Notes: generated from the sequence alone by a model not told the origin. 64,000 bases of DNA from Emticicia sp037153985 (GCF_037153985.1 NZ_JBBAYI010000006.1:186001-250000); one strand, 5' to 3'; counted from the first letter of the stretch, positions 43,494-53,339 are shown. Numbers and translations are program-made.

Positions 43494-43767
43494 GTCTTAT
43501 CAGGCAATGTATTGAAAGCCGCTTTTGAGGTTCATACTGCGGGCTTTTAGAAAACGCTTATTAAGGAATGCTTGTTTTAGAATTACACCAAGCAGGAATT
43601 TTAGTTGAAAATCAAATCGTTTTAGAGGTAAAATCAGTAGAAGGCATCAATGATGTTCACCCAGCGGAAGTATTAACATAGATGAGATTAGGTAAATATA
43701 CATTAGGCTATCTGATGAATTTTAATGTAGTAGTTTAAAAGAAGGAATAAAAAGATTCGTATTATAA
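43494..43767 (+). pseudogene. Remnant of a GxxExxY-family protein gene
   Basis: Recognisable fragments in the leuA-leuB gap: VLSGNVLKAAFEVHT from 43494, then a frame change with loss of the LGPGL part, ECL, ELHQAGILVENQ (from 43580), an internal deletion of roughly 25 codons, IVLEVKSVEGINDVHPAEVLT, a TAG stop (43679), MRLGKYTLGYLMNFNV, a final frameshift and LKEGIKRFVL with stop at 43765-43767. GxxExxY proteins are small nuclease-fold proteins of unknown function that spread by transfer. This copy is clearly dead. The rest of the gap 43445-43827 shows nothing coding. Confidence 0.8.
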
Positions 43768-43827
43768 ACTCCGTGAGGCACCGTGCAAAACTCGGTATTA
43801 CTCGGTGGTTAAAAAAAAACAAAATAA

Positions 43828-44898
43828 ATGAAAAAACATATCTTAGTTGTTCCCGGAGACGGTATCGGGCAGGAAGTAACAGCCGTTGGAAAAAAAGTAG
43901 TAGAAAAAATAGCGCAGAAATTCGGTCATGAATTTACTTATGACGAAGCACTCATCGGCCACGTAGCCATTGAAGCCACAGGCGACCCTCTACCAGAAGA
44001 AACACTGGTAAAAATGCGTGCTTCTGACGCTGTGCTTTTCGGAGCCGTAGGCCACCCGAAATATGACAACGACCCAACAGCCAAAGTTCGTCCTGAACAA
44101 GGTTTGTTAAAAATGCGTAAAGAGCTAGGCTTATATGCCAACTTACGTCCAATTAAACTATTCGATGAACTTCTGGGGGCATCAAGCATTAAACCTGAAA
44201 TTCTGAAAGGTTCTGATATTCTGTTTTTCCGTGAACTCACAGGCGACATCTATTTCGGAGAAAAAGGCCGTAAAAATGAGGGTGATACTGCCTACGATAT
44301 CGCTGAATACAGCCGCTACGAAGTAGAGCGCATTGCCCGTAAGGCTTTTGAAGCAGCCATGACCCGTAGCAAGAAATTAATGTCGGTTGATAAAGCAAAC
44401 GTATTGGAAACCAGTCGTTTATGGAGAGAAACCGTACAAAAAGTAGCCAAAGAATACCCAGAGGTAACAGTTGAACATCAGTTTGTTGATTCGGCAGCTA
44501 TGTTGCTGATTAAAAACCCGAAACAGTTTGATGTTGTAGTAACGGCAAACCTTTTCGGAGATATTCTGACCGACGAAGCTTCTCAGATTGCAGGTTCAAT
44601 GGGAATGCTTGCATCGGCATCAGTAGGAGATAGTACAGGCGTTTATGAGCCAATTCATGGTTCAGCCCATGATATTACAGGCAAAGGGCTAGCCAACCCT
44701 ATGGCATCTATTTTGTCGGCCGCGTTGATGCTTGATATTTCTTTTGGCCTCAAAGCAGAAAGCGAAGCCATTATTTCGGCCGTTGAGCAAACCCTGAAAG
44801 CGGGTTTCCGTACCAGAGACATTGCAGATGCCTCAACACCAGCCGAAATGATTTTAGGCACCGATGCCATCGGCGAAGAAATATTAAAAAGAATATAA
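43828..44898 (+). CDS. leuB: 3-isopropylmalate dehydrogenase
   Basis: NAD-dependent oxidative decarboxylase of leucine synthesis. 356 aa. HILVVPGDGIGQEVTAVGKK, FGAVGHPKYDN, LLKMRKELGLYANLRPIKLF (substrate arginines), RELTGDIYFGEKGR, VDKANVLETSRLWRE, and the metal site FGDILTDEASQIAGSMGML followed by YEPIHGSAHDITGKG. Complete, ATG start preceded by an A-run. 384 bp separate it from the leuA-like gene, occupied by a GxxExxY remnant. Confidence 0.97.
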   Translation: MKKHILVVPGDGIGQEVTAVGKKVVEKIAQKFGHEFTYDEALIGHVAIEATGDPLPEETLVKMRASDAVLFGAVGHPKYDNDPTAKVRPEQGLLKMRKELGLYANLRPIKLFDELLGASSIKPEILKGSDILFFRELTGDIYFGEKGRKNEGDTAYDIAEYSRYEVERIARKAFEAAMTRSKKLMSVDKANVLETSRLWRETVQKVAKEYPEVTVEHQFVDSAAMLLIKNPKQFDVVVTANLFGDILTDEASQIAGSMGMLASASVGDSTGVYEPIHGSAHDITGKGLANPMASILSAALMLDISFGLKAESEAIISAVEQTLKAGFRTRDIADASTPAEMILGTDAIGEEILKRI

Positions 44899-44909
44899 CA
44901 CTGCATATT

Positions 44910-44940
44910 TGCAAGCTAGGTGCAAAATACTTAGCTTGCA
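44910..44940 (+). terminator. Possible terminator of leuB
   Basis: 9-bp stem TGCAAGCTA/TAGCTTGCA with a 13-nt loop, 11 bp after the leuB stop. It is followed only by GCTTTAATAA, so termination would be weak or factor-assisted. Confidence 0.45.
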
Positions 44941-45175
44941 GCTTTAATAACTTAAACGCTGGTTTTAGCGTATCTAAGGCTTCATATCAGGCCGACAAGT
45001 AATTACAAATAACCTGTGCATACAAAATCCCTAATAAGGCTTCTGGAAGTACACCCTCCTGTTTTCTGGATTGTTGTTGAAAAAGACTAAAAATAACATT
45101 TGTTTTGTGACATCGTTAAATGCAACTACTTGAGAAGGCTATGCTATAAACGCTGTGAATAGTCCAACTCAAAAA

Positions 45176-47071
45176 ATGTTTTCTAAAACGTCTTACATTA
45201 ACTTTAATCGCGCCAAATTTCTTGGATTAGCCCTAATTCTGATTTTTCAAGTTTGGTTTTGTTGCTTTGACATAAAAAATTTCCGTGAGCCTTTGTCAGA
45301 CTACTGGAGTACTGATACCGAGCAATGGGAAAATATGAGTTACTATCTGGCAAAGCACCTCTCTTTTCCGGGTTATCCTAAACTGGAACTTACCAACAAC
45401 GACCACTTCTATCCTTATGGGTCAAATCATGCTTTTCAGGGCTGGTTTCTGGAAGGCAACTACTTTTATACACTTTGTTATAATTGGTGGGGCAGTGGCC
45501 CGTGGTTAAATATCTATTATGCACTTAGTGTATTAATAAATGCCCTCGGAGTTTTTTTTCTGATAGGATACTTTTTTAATTACCAACGGGCTATATTGGT
45601 GGCATTGCTGGTCAGTTTCCTGAACTTCCATGCCCTTAACCGTTATCCGGCACATTTTGCTTATTCTATTATTCATTGGGCAACAATCAGTATATTTCTG
45701 GATTTTATCATTGTCAGAAAATTCGTCTATAAAGAATTTATAAGCCTAAGGCTAATACTCTTTAAAATCATGATTATGAGTCTGGCTTTAGGGCTAGACC
45801 TCGCCTATATTCTGGGTTTTGCCTTAAACTCCTTTTTCTTTTCGGGCTTGTTTCTGTTGTTGCTATGCATCAAGAAACAATACCGTATATATTTGCAGGG
45901 TATTGTGCGGCATTGGTATCATGAGGTGCAACCCCAAAAAACGCTGCTGGTAGCCATGTTACTCATTACAGGCATTGCGTGGTGGTTATATGTGCCCGTT
46001 ATCTGGCAGGTTTTTAGTGCGGTTCGGCAATTTCATTTCGATTTTGCTGCGGGTTTTACGTGGGATATGCCCCTGCGTCTTTTTCTGCCTTATTTCAAAT
46101 CTTTTAATGCCGCATATAATCCTTTTAAGGAGATTTTTCATGATAGGCCCGAAGGCTTGGGTTCTTTGAGTCCGGGGCTATTTTGTATGGCTATTGCAAT
46201 TTTCGGATTTATTTACACGCCCCGAAAAGCAAGATGGGTCATGATTCCTTTCCTGATTTTTTTTCTGCTAGCCATAGGGAGCCATCCTGTCAGGTGGCCT
46301 ATTATTCAGGCGTTGCCGTGGTGTAAAATGTATAGGGTTACCTCCAGAATAACAATTATCATCCCAATTTTTTGTAGTTTTCTGTTTTTAATGGCCGATT
46401 ACAGCGCAATAAGGGTTTCCAGAAAAGCAATAATCATAAGCCTGATAAGCGTAATCGGAGTTGCCGAAACCTATACTGTTTTTGGTATGAGGTATAATAG
46501 GCCCGCTTATACTTTCGATGCTTCCTTTAAGCCTTATATTGAATATGTAAAAAAACAAAAAGGCGAGGCAGTTCTGGACTGGCCTTTTTGCGTAGCAGGT
46601 GGTAACGGGGTTGGTACGCTCGAGAATCTATGCCCTACCTATGAGAAAAGTAGCGGCGTGCATACCCTGAAACGTTTTCATGACAAGAAAACAATAGGCC
46701 ATTACTATGGGCGCTTGCACCCTTCTTTAATACAGCCTTTTCTGGAAAAAGGCTGGAATAAAATGTTTGTTGGCGATAGCAAAGAATTTGGGCATTCGAC
46801 ACGCCTGATAAATAGTTTCACCCCAGAGCAGTGGACTTTCTTTACCGAGTTCTTTAAGAAAAACGATTTTGCAGGTATTAACCTGTATGTCGATTTACTT
46901 CCGGCCAATGAAATACAGGAGTTTTACAAAAGATTTGGGCAACCTACCAAAACGGCTGTTGTGCCAATAGCCGGAAAAGTGGTATTTATTCCGAAACCAA
47001 AAGAGTGGTTTAAAGAAGTAAATGTGGCTGAAGGTAAAAAATTGAGCCTTTCGTGTAACTGCAAAAAATAG
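45176..47071 (+). CDS. Polytopic membrane protein, possibly GT-C-like, unknown function
   Basis: 631 aa from ATG 45176. A GTG seven codons earlier is an alternative. About eleven hydrophobic segments span residues 15-470 (LGLALILIFQVWFCCFDI, ALSVLINALGVFFLIGYFF, LFLLLLCIKKQYRIY and others). A soluble C-terminal part (about 470-631) holds TLENLCPTYEKSSGVHTLKRF, KTIGHYYGRLHPSLIQPFL, and a cysteine-ended tail (LSLSCNCKK). The topology with early acidic loop (DYWSTDTEQWENMSYYLAKH) resembles GT-C glycosyltransferases of the DUF2079/YfhO kind, but no diagnostic motif is certain. Own transcription unit. I do not recognise the family. Confidence 0.7.
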   Translation: MFSKTSYINFNRAKFLGLALILIFQVWFCCFDIKNFREPLSDYWSTDTEQWENMSYYLAKHLSFPGYPKLELTNNDHFYPYGSNHAFQGWFLEGNYFYTLCYNWWGSGPWLNIYYALSVLINALGVFFLIGYFFNYQRAILVALLVSFLNFHALNRYPAHFAYSIIHWATISIFLDFIIVRKFVYKEFISLRLILFKIMIMSLALGLDLAYILGFALNSFFFSGLFLLLLCIKKQYRIYLQGIVRHWYHEVQPQKTLLVAMLLITGIAWWLYVPVIWQVFSAVRQFHFDFAAGFTWDMPLRLFLPYFKSFNAAYNPFKEIFHDRPEGLGSLSPGLFCMAIAIFGFIYTPRKARWVMIPFLIFFLLAIGSHPVRWPIIQALPWCKMYRVTSRITIIIPIFCSFLFLMADYSAIRVSRKAIIISLISVIGVAETYTVFGMRYNRPAYTFDASFKPYIEYVKKQKGEAVLDWPFCVAGGNGVGTLENLCPTYEKSSGVHTLKRFHDKKTIGHYYGRLHPSLIQPFLEKGWNKMFVGDSKEFGHSTRLINSFTPEQWTFFTEFFKKNDFAGINLYVDLLPANEIQEFYKRFGQPTKTAVVPIAGKVVFIPKPKEWFKEVNVAEGKKLSLSCNCKK

Positions 47072-47184
47072 ACAGAAAAAATAACGGTCGGCCTAAAACC
47101 GGTTGTTACAGAGGTTTAACCGAAAGTATAAAAGCAAAATGTGGCTCGGCTGTGCTAAACGTTTGAGTAAGGGAGTATTTTTTT

Positions 47185-47211
47185 CGTCAGAATTATTAGC
47201 TAATTTTGACG
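47185..47211. promoter_or_regulatory. Dyad overlapping the -7 box of skp
   Basis: CGTCAGAATTA, 5 nt, TAATTTTGACG: 11-bp arms with one mismatch. The right arm contains the -7 box TAATTTTG (47201-47208). A protein bound here would block RNA polymerase, so this is a candidate operator. Confidence 0.45.
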
Positions 47212-47233
47212 AAACATTACCCGATAAAACCCG

Positions 47234-47857
47234 ATGAAAAAAATAGTTTTAGCTATTACACTAACATTTGTCAGTTATTTGTCTTTTTCACAGACCCAGA
47301 AAATAGGTTATGTCTATGATGACTACATCATGGTTAATTACCATCAGGTGAAGGCACTACAAACCGAAGTAAGCAATAAAAGAGATGAACTAACCAAGCA
47401 ATTGGAAGAAAAAAATAACGCCTATCAGGAGCGATACGCTCAATATCAGGCTTCTTTAAAAAGTATAGAAAACCTGACGACTGAATCGCTGAATGCATCT
47501 TTGCAGGAAGTGAAAGACCTGAAAAAAGTAATGGATGATTTTCAGGCGAGTGCCGAAGCAGAATTACAGACCCTTATCACAACAAAGTATCAGGTTATTC
47601 GCGAAAATGTAGATGCTGCCACCAAGAAAGTAGCCGCCGAAAAAGGATATAAAATTGTATTCAGACGCAATGTAGATGCTTCAAACAGGGAATCAACGCC
47701 AGTGCTACTTTATGCAAACGACAACGGAAGAGACAACCTTTCAGACGCGGTATTAATAAAACTTGGCAGTACGCCGCCAGCCAAACCACAAGAAACAACA
47801 ACTCCGGCTAAAACAGCACCAAGTACGGCAAAGAAACCCACACCGAAAAAACAATAA
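47234..47857 (+). CDS. skp: Skp/OmpH-family periplasmic chaperone with low-complexity tail
   Basis: 207 aa. Signal peptide ITLTFVSYLSFSQ, then the OmpH fold: QKIGYVYDDYIMVNY, a long charged coiled coil (about residues 45-115), and a final strand KGYKIVFRRNVDASNRESTP. It binds unfolded outer-membrane proteins. The last 30 residues are a Pro/Lys/Thr-rich tail (QETTTPAKTAPSTAKKPTPK) beyond the folded domain. Usually this gene sits behind bamA. Here it stands alone between a membrane-protein gene and murE, so it may be a paralogue. Its promoter overlaps a dyad (47185-47211). Confidence 0.85.
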   Translation: MKKIVLAITLTFVSYLSFSQTQKIGYVYDDYIMVNYHQVKALQTEVSNKRDELTKQLEEKNNAYQERYAQYQASLKSIENLTTESLNASLQEVKDLKKVMDDFQASAEAELQTLITTKYQVIRENVDAATKKVAAEKGYKIVFRRNVDASNRESTPVLLYANDNGRDNLSDAVLIKLGSTPPAKPQETTTPAKTAPSTAKKPTPKKQ

Positions 47858-47996
47858 TGCCTAGCGTAACTTATCTGGTCTGAAATTCAAGTATTTTTAT
47901 TTGAGCATCAGCACTGATATTTTTTGGATATAGTTTCAGAAAATGCTGTTTCATCATGTTTTTATGAAAGATTACAGCAATTAATAAAATTCAGAT

Positions 47997-48042
47997 AACC
48001 AAAACGGGGTTTGATATAAAGTTATCAAACCCCGTTTTGGTT
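47997..48042. terminator. Bidirectional terminator with perfect 20-bp stem
   Basis: AACCAAAACGGGGTTTGATA and its exact reverse complement around a 6-nt loop, between skp (+) and murE (-), 10 bp past the murE stop. Confidence 0.85.
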
Positions 48043-48052
48043 AGATACTGGT

Positions 48053-49516
48053 TTACTTCTTCCAGATTTCGTCAAAAGCCTCTTGTAGTACTTCTTTATC
48101 ATCAAAATGGTGTTTTACACCTTTAATTTCCTGATAAGTTTCGTGGCCTTTTCCTGCTACCAGAATAATATCTTGCGGGCGTGCTATTTTTACCGCTTCA
48201 AATATAGCAGCGTGCCTGTCTTCAATTGTCTGAACCTTATTTACATAAATAGGAGGAACTCCGCTTTCCATCTGGCCAAGAATGGCAAAAGGGTCTTCAT
48301 TACGAGGGTTGTCAGAGGTCAGGATAACCCTGTTACTAAACCTGCAAGCAATTTCTGCCATAATAGGGCGTTTGGTAGCATCGCGATTACCGCCGCAGCC
48401 CACAACTGTAATAATCTGCTGGTTGCCTTCTTGTAAATCCACAATAGTTTCCAGTACATTTTTCAGCGCGTCGGGGGTATGGGCGTAGTCTACAATACCT
48501 ACTATATGGTTTTGTGAAACCACTTGTTCAAACCTGCCAGCGGGTGGCTGAATGTCAGATAACTGCATAAGTACTTCGTCGGGGTTTTCGCCTAATAAAA
48601 CCGCAGCCCCATATACACCCAGTAGGTTATAAGCATTAAAAGCACCGATTAGCTTGAACCACACTTCCCGACTATCGATATCCATTTGTAGACCAAAAAG
48701 ACCACACGCCAGAATTTTACCCTTAAAACTGCCAATATTACGCAGCGAATAAGACTCCTTTCGGGCGGCTGTATTCTGAATCATGACCTTCCCGTTTTTA
48801 TCGTCGGTATTGACAAGGGCAAATGCCGATGCCGGAAGCTGGTCGAAGAAACCCTTTTTAGCCTTAATATAATTATCGAATGTTTCGTGGAAATCCAGAT
48901 GGTCGTGGGTGATGTTCGTGAAAATTCCACCCGTAAAGTGTAGCCCTGCAATACGCTCCTGTACTACCGAATGAGAACTAACTTCCATAAAACAGTAGCG
49001 GACTCCTTTTTGCACCATCTCGTCGAGTAATTCGTTGATTTTTACCGAGTCTGGTGTGGTATGTGTAGAAGGGATAATTTCGTCGTCAATCTGGTTTTGC
49101 ACGGTCGATAATAATCCACACCGATGACCCAGTTTTCTGAATAGCCTGAAAAGCAAAGTAACTGTTGAGGTTTTGCCATTAGTACCCGTAACACCAACCA
49201 GTTTTAATTTTTTCGATGGATTTCCATAAAAATTGGCTGCCAGAAAGCCCATCGCACGGGCCGAGTTTTCTACTTTAAGGTAGGTTACGTTTTCGTGCCG
49301 GTTTTCAGGAAAATGCTCACATAAAATAGCCGATGCACCCAACTCAATGGCTTTTTCGATGAACTGGTGGCCGTCTACCTGTGTGCCACCAATGGCTATA
49401 AACAAGCTACCCTGTTGTACTTTTCTGGAATCAAAAATAAGGCTGTTGATATTTATATCGGTTTTACCCGAAACAGCCTGTAAAGATACTTTATATAGAA
49501 TGTCGCTTAGTATCAT
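48053..49516 (-). CDS. murE: UDP-MurNAc-tripeptide synthetase MurE
   Basis: Adds the third residue, here meso-diaminopimelate, to UDP-MurNAc-Ala-Glu. 487 aa. FDSRKVQQGSLFIAIGG, ATP loop VGVTGTNGKTSTVTLL (about residue 107), HTTPDSV, MEVSSHSVVQERI, THDHLDFHETFDNY, YAHTPDALKNVLE and the DNPRNEDP motif (about residue 400), which marks diaminopimelate-specific enzymes. The final AGKGHETYQEIKG is standard. It is not within a division/cell-wall cluster: neighbours are skp and a rhamnosidase. A second copy in the dcw cluster cannot be excluded. Confidence 0.95.
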   Translation of the reverse strand: MILSDILYKVSLQAVSGKTDININSLIFDSRKVQQGSLFIAIGGTQVDGHQFIEKAIELGASAILCEHFPENRHENVTYLKVENSARAMGFLAANFYGNPSKKLKLVGVTGTNGKTSTVTLLFRLFRKLGHRCGLLSTVQNQIDDEIIPSTHTTPDSVKINELLDEMVQKGVRYCFMEVSSHSVVQERIAGLHFTGGIFTNITHDHLDFHETFDNYIKAKKGFFDQLPASAFALVNTDDKNGKVMIQNTAARKESYSLRNIGSFKGKILACGLFGLQMDIDSREVWFKLIGAFNAYNLLGVYGAAVLLGENPDEVLMQLSDIQPPAGRFEQVVSQNHIVGIVDYAHTPDALKNVLETIVDLQEGNQQIITVVGCGGNRDATKRPIMAEIACRFSNRVILTSDNPRNEDPFAILGQMESGVPPIYVNKVQTIEDRHAAIFEAVKIARPQDIILVAGKGHETYQEIKGVKHHFDDKEVLQEAFDEIWKK

Positions 49517-49643
49517 AAGAAATGTTTTTGATAAATTATATGGTTTTATTTTCGATGGGTTTCAAAATTTTGAACCCTTATCCGGTTGATGGATTCGCAA
49601 ATATATTACATATAAAACTTATTTTTCTGCCCTTGTGTAACCT

Positions 49644-52421
49644 CTATTCTACTGTAAATGTATAGCTTCCGCTTAAAACCTCAAAAATTGCTTTACCGTT
49701 TTCAACTTTCACGAAGTTAATGCCCGGTAGTTTTACTTTTGGAGCTTTGTTGCCCGTTAAAACCAGTTTATCGCTCTCTTTGATAACGGCATTTGTTTTA
49801 CCTGCCAACGGTAGCTGAATCTGTGCCGAGGTATTAGCCGGAACGTTTACCTTCAAGGTAAATTTAGTGCCTTGTAAAGTCCAGTTTGAGCTAATCGGGC
49901 CGTAACCTGATTCATATTTACCCTCGGCCCACGTTAAGTCTCCGGCGGGCATAGGCGCAATAATAAAATGTTTGAATCCTGAACTTTGAGGGTCAACTTT
50001 TATACCTGCCAGATACGCGTACATCCATTCACCGATAGAGCCATACGCAAAATGGTTCCGGGAGTTCATGCCCTCGGGTTTTTCGGTGTCAGAGTTCCAT
50101 AATTCCCACATGGTTGTTGCGCCCTTCTCGACCATGTACCCCCAACTCGGATACGTCTTTTGCGTAGCTACTTTAAAGGCCAGTTCGTGTTCGCCGGCAT
50201 CGCTTAAAGTAGGTAAAAGCATTTCGGTCGATAAAAAGCCCGTGGTGAGGTGGTCGTTTTTGGCACGTACATTAGCTGCAACGTTTTTGGCAACGGCTTC
50301 GCGGTCGGCAGGAGTAGTAATTCCGAGGCTTAGCGGAATCAGGTTTGCGCCCTGTGTTTGCCCTTCATAATTTTTGCTTTTGGCATCAAAATATATTTCG
50401 TTGTATTTGCTGGCTACTTTGGTGGCAATGTCGGCGTATTTCTGGGCATCGGCTGTTTTGCCTAAAACTTTTGCCATTTCGGCCAGTAGTTTGTTTGAAT
50501 AAAACTGATAACTGCCACCAATGGGTTTCGTTGGCGATTTCTCGACCGGAACCCAGTCTCCATAGCCATAAAAATCACCCGCCTGAAAATAATAGATACC
50601 GTCTTTTTTGGTATTAGGATGATTATTCATGTATTCGACCCAACGTTTCATCGGCTCATAATTTTCTTCAATAATGCGTTTGTCGCCATAAAACTGATAC
50701 ATTCGGTAAGGTACAATCACGATGGCATCGCCCCATGCAGGTTTCGATGGCCCCCCCACTACAATTTTAGGGTTTACGTCATACACATACCCCGTTGAAT
50801 GCTGTGAGTCGGCAATGTCGCGCACCCATTTGGCAAAAAAGCCATTCATTTGCATAATATAACTAGCTGTTGGAGCAAAAATCTGGGCATCGCCCATCCA
50901 ACCCAAACGTTCGTCTCTTTGTGGGCAGTCGGTTGGTACACTGTGCATATTGCTGCGTTGGCCCCAAGTAATATTTTTATAGATACTGTTCAGTAACTCG
51001 TTCGAGCAGGCAAAACTTCCGGTAAATGGCACATTATTATGAATCACTTTGGCCACAAGGGTATTTTCGTCGGGCTTTTTGGGCAAGCCTTCAACCTCAA
51101 CATACCGAAAGCCATGATACGTGAATTTTGGCTCCCATTCTTCAACGCCATAACCTTTCAGAATATACTTGTCTGTGGGGCGGATACTCCTCAAATTAGC
51201 TTGGTCGGCCAGTCCTTTATCTGTCAGAAGCTCCGCAAACTTCATTTCTATTTCTTTACCCGCCTTGCCTTCAACTTTCAGATGCGTAAAGCCTACCAGA
51301 TTCTGACCAAAGTCAAAAACAAAATGTCCTTTACGTGGCTCTGTTATCTTAATGGCTTTTATTTCTTGCATTACCTGAATCTGTGGTGCAACAGAGGCAA
51401 TTAACTGAGCATCTTTGGTGCTGAAAGTTCCGGCTTCATCATTGGTGTTGTCTTGTTCTTTGGGGCCGAATAAAGTAGTTTTATTGCTGGCATCATCCAG
51501 AAGAGTGGCGTTTTCCCAGTCTTTGCCGTATTCCAGTCTGCCGTCGTATACTTCGCCATTATATAAGCTGTTCGATACAATAGGCGAGAGGCGTGTTTTC
51601 CAAGAAGCATCTGATACTACGGTTTGCCTTGAGCCATCGTAAAACTCCAGTTCCAGTTGAAACAGTAATCGGCAAGGGCCGTCGCTGTAAGCAAACTTGC
51701 CACCACCCCAGCCTAGCCCGCTGCTCCACCAGCCGCTGCCGAGGGTAGCTGTAATAAAATTGGTTCCGATGGTGAGGTCGTCTCCGGCAATTTCGTAGGT
51801 TTGGTAATGTATGGTTTTTAGGTAGTGTGTCCAGCCGGGTGTGAGCACATCCTGCCCTACTTTTTTTCCATTAAAAATCAGGTGATACGCGCCCAACCCT
51901 GTTACATAAATTCTGGCTCTGACAGCCCTTTTGGCTAGCTGAAATTCTTTTTGTAGTTCAACCGCTTTGGGCGGGCGGCCTTCGGTTCCTTTTTTGCCAA
52001 TCCAGTGCGCCGACCAGTCGGTTTTTTGTAGTAGCCCCATTTCCCACCATGCGTTTGTACTATAAGCAGAGGGTTTGTTTTTCTCATTCCAGACTTTAAC
52101 TTTCCAGAAATACCTTTTGCGTGATTCGAGCGGTTTGCCGCCATAAACTACCCAAAGAGACTGGTCTAATTTTACCATGCCTGAATTCCAGACATTGCCG
52201 TTATCTTTTTTCAGGTTTTCTTCTGTATCGGCTACCAGTATCTGATACGCAGTTTGTTTGGTTCCACGCGTAGGAGAGGTAATTTGCCACGATAAACGCG
52301 GTTTAGGAGTATCTAACCCTAGTGGATTATCGGAATATTCGCAGCGAAGTTTTTCTACATTCTGTGCGTAGGTCAGCGTAAGGGCAAAGAAAGTAATAAA
52401 GGAAAAAACGAGTTTTTTCAT
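49644..52421 (-). CDS. GH78 alpha-L-rhamnosidase
   Basis: Removes terminal alpha-L-rhamnose. 925 aa from ATG 52421 (an ATG two codons earlier also possible). Signal peptide VFSFITFFALTLTYAQ. N-terminal beta-sandwich domains beginning EKLRCEYSDNPLGLDTPKPR and WSAHWIGK. Catalytic (alpha/alpha)6 barrel with NMHSVPTDCPQRDERLGWMG (about residues 490-510), the GGPSKPAWGDAIVIVPY stretch and EKGATTMWELWN. C-terminal beta domain KHFIIAPMPAGDLTWAEG. No T9SS sorting domain, so it is probably periplasmic. It may act on plant or bacterial rhamnosyl glycans. No SusC/D or other glycosidase is nearby. Confidence 0.93.
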   Translation of the reverse strand: MKKLVFSFITFFALTLTYAQNVEKLRCEYSDNPLGLDTPKPRLSWQITSPTRGTKQTAYQILVADTEENLKKDNGNVWNSGMVKLDQSLWVVYGGKPLESRKRYFWKVKVWNEKNKPSAYSTNAWWEMGLLQKTDWSAHWIGKKGTEGRPPKAVELQKEFQLAKRAVRARIYVTGLGAYHLIFNGKKVGQDVLTPGWTHYLKTIHYQTYEIAGDDLTIGTNFITATLGSGWWSSGLGWGGGKFAYSDGPCRLLFQLELEFYDGSRQTVVSDASWKTRLSPIVSNSLYNGEVYDGRLEYGKDWENATLLDDASNKTTLFGPKEQDNTNDEAGTFSTKDAQLIASVAPQIQVMQEIKAIKITEPRKGHFVFDFGQNLVGFTHLKVEGKAGKEIEMKFAELLTDKGLADQANLRSIRPTDKYILKGYGVEEWEPKFTYHGFRYVEVEGLPKKPDENTLVAKVIHNNVPFTGSFACSNELLNSIYKNITWGQRSNMHSVPTDCPQRDERLGWMGDAQIFAPTASYIMQMNGFFAKWVRDIADSQHSTGYVYDVNPKIVVGGPSKPAWGDAIVIVPYRMYQFYGDKRIIEENYEPMKRWVEYMNNHPNTKKDGIYYFQAGDFYGYGDWVPVEKSPTKPIGGSYQFYSNKLLAEMAKVLGKTADAQKYADIATKVASKYNEIYFDAKSKNYEGQTQGANLIPLSLGITTPADREAVAKNVAANVRAKNDHLTTGFLSTEMLLPTLSDAGEHELAFKVATQKTYPSWGYMVEKGATTMWELWNSDTEKPEGMNSRNHFAYGSIGEWMYAYLAGIKVDPQSSGFKHFIIAPMPAGDLTWAEGKYESGYGPISSNWTLQGTKFTLKVNVPANTSAQIQLPLAGKTNAVIKESDKLVLTGNKAPKVKLPGINFVKVENGKAIFEVLSGSYTFTVE

Positions 52422-52451
52422 GGGCATTGCAAAAAGGGGTGTAACGTATTT

Positions 52452-53339
52452 TTAAAATCGCATTCTGCTTTTGAACTCATCCAGACACCTGAAAACCTCA
52501 AAAGTCAGGTCATAATCATTGGCAGTAAGAATGAAGTTTTCGGGTAAATTACAAAATTTCATAAAGTCTTTTAAATCCTGCCCTTTAAGTTTGGTTACAT
52601 ACGAAACATATTCAGGATTGTAGCGGTACTCAACCAGCAGTTTACGTAAATCTTCCTGTTTCATGGCTTCCAGCTTGCGGCGTGTTTTACCTTCTTTGCT
52701 AAAAAGCTGGTATAAACCGTCTATTGAAATACCAATACCACCAGGGGTAGACGTATTGGTGTTAATGAGGTTAGAAATATCTTTCCATTTCAGTTTGGTT
52801 GAGGCTTCGGGGGCAGCCAGTAGCTCATCAATCTGCTTCCGAATAATTTCCAGACGGCGGTCTTTTATCACAACTTCGGGCAGCATAATGGCTTCCTGTT
52901 TCATTTCGAGCAGAGGCTCAGTATTAACGCCGTCCCAAGCAATGCCAACAGTTCGGTAGCCCACCGACGATATTTTGATGGAGTCTCCGCGTGTGGCTCT
53001 TACCAGAAAATTGCCATTGGCACTTGTTTTAGTGATTTGTTTGGTATTTTTATTCACTACTGTGGCATCAGCAATACCCTTTTGTGTAATGGGGTCAATG
53101 GCGCGGCCCAGTACAAACGTTTGTTGTGCCGAAGCAGAATTAAAAGCTAAAAACACAAAAAAGAAAGTGGGCGCAAGTATAGAGGGAGCCAAACCGGATT
53201 TTCTGACAGAAAAAAGACGAAACAAGCCTACCCCGAAAACCGAACGGCTGTTATTAAAATATCCGCGTTGCTGCCAGAACAAGATATACAGATACCCCGC
53301 CTGACTATTTTTGCCAATAGTGCTATTTGATGTGTCCAT
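52452..53339 (-). CDS. Carboxypeptidase-regulatory-like domain protein
   Basis: 295 aa. The reading frame begins with about 50 hydrophilic and mixed residues before a clear signal-like segment (LAPTFFFVFLAFNSASAQ), so the true start may be an internal GTG or TTG near residue 36-45. The ATG at 53339 overlaps the preceding gene by 17 bp. The mature part has a carboxypeptidase-regulatory-like beta-sandwich: FVLGRAIDPITQKGIADATV, KTSANGNFLVRATRGDSIKI, SSVGYRT, then a helical C-terminus with no motif I know. Such proteins are common Bacteroidetes envelope components. Cotranscribed with the M14 peptidase. Confidence 0.65.
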   Translation of the reverse strand: MDTSNSTIGKNSQAGYLYILFWQQRGYFNNSRSVFGVGLFRLFSVRKSGLAPSILAPTFFFVFLAFNSASAQQTFVLGRAIDPITQKGIADATVVNKNTKQITKTSANGNFLVRATRGDSIKISSVGYRTVGIAWDGVNTEPLLEMKQEAIMLPEVVIKDRRLEIIRKQIDELLAAPEASTKLKWKDISNLINTNTSTPGGIGISIDGLYQLFSKEGKTRRKLEAMKQEDLRKLLVEYRYNPEYVSYVTKLKGQDLKDFMKFCNLPENFILTANDYDLTFEVFRCLDEFKSRMRF

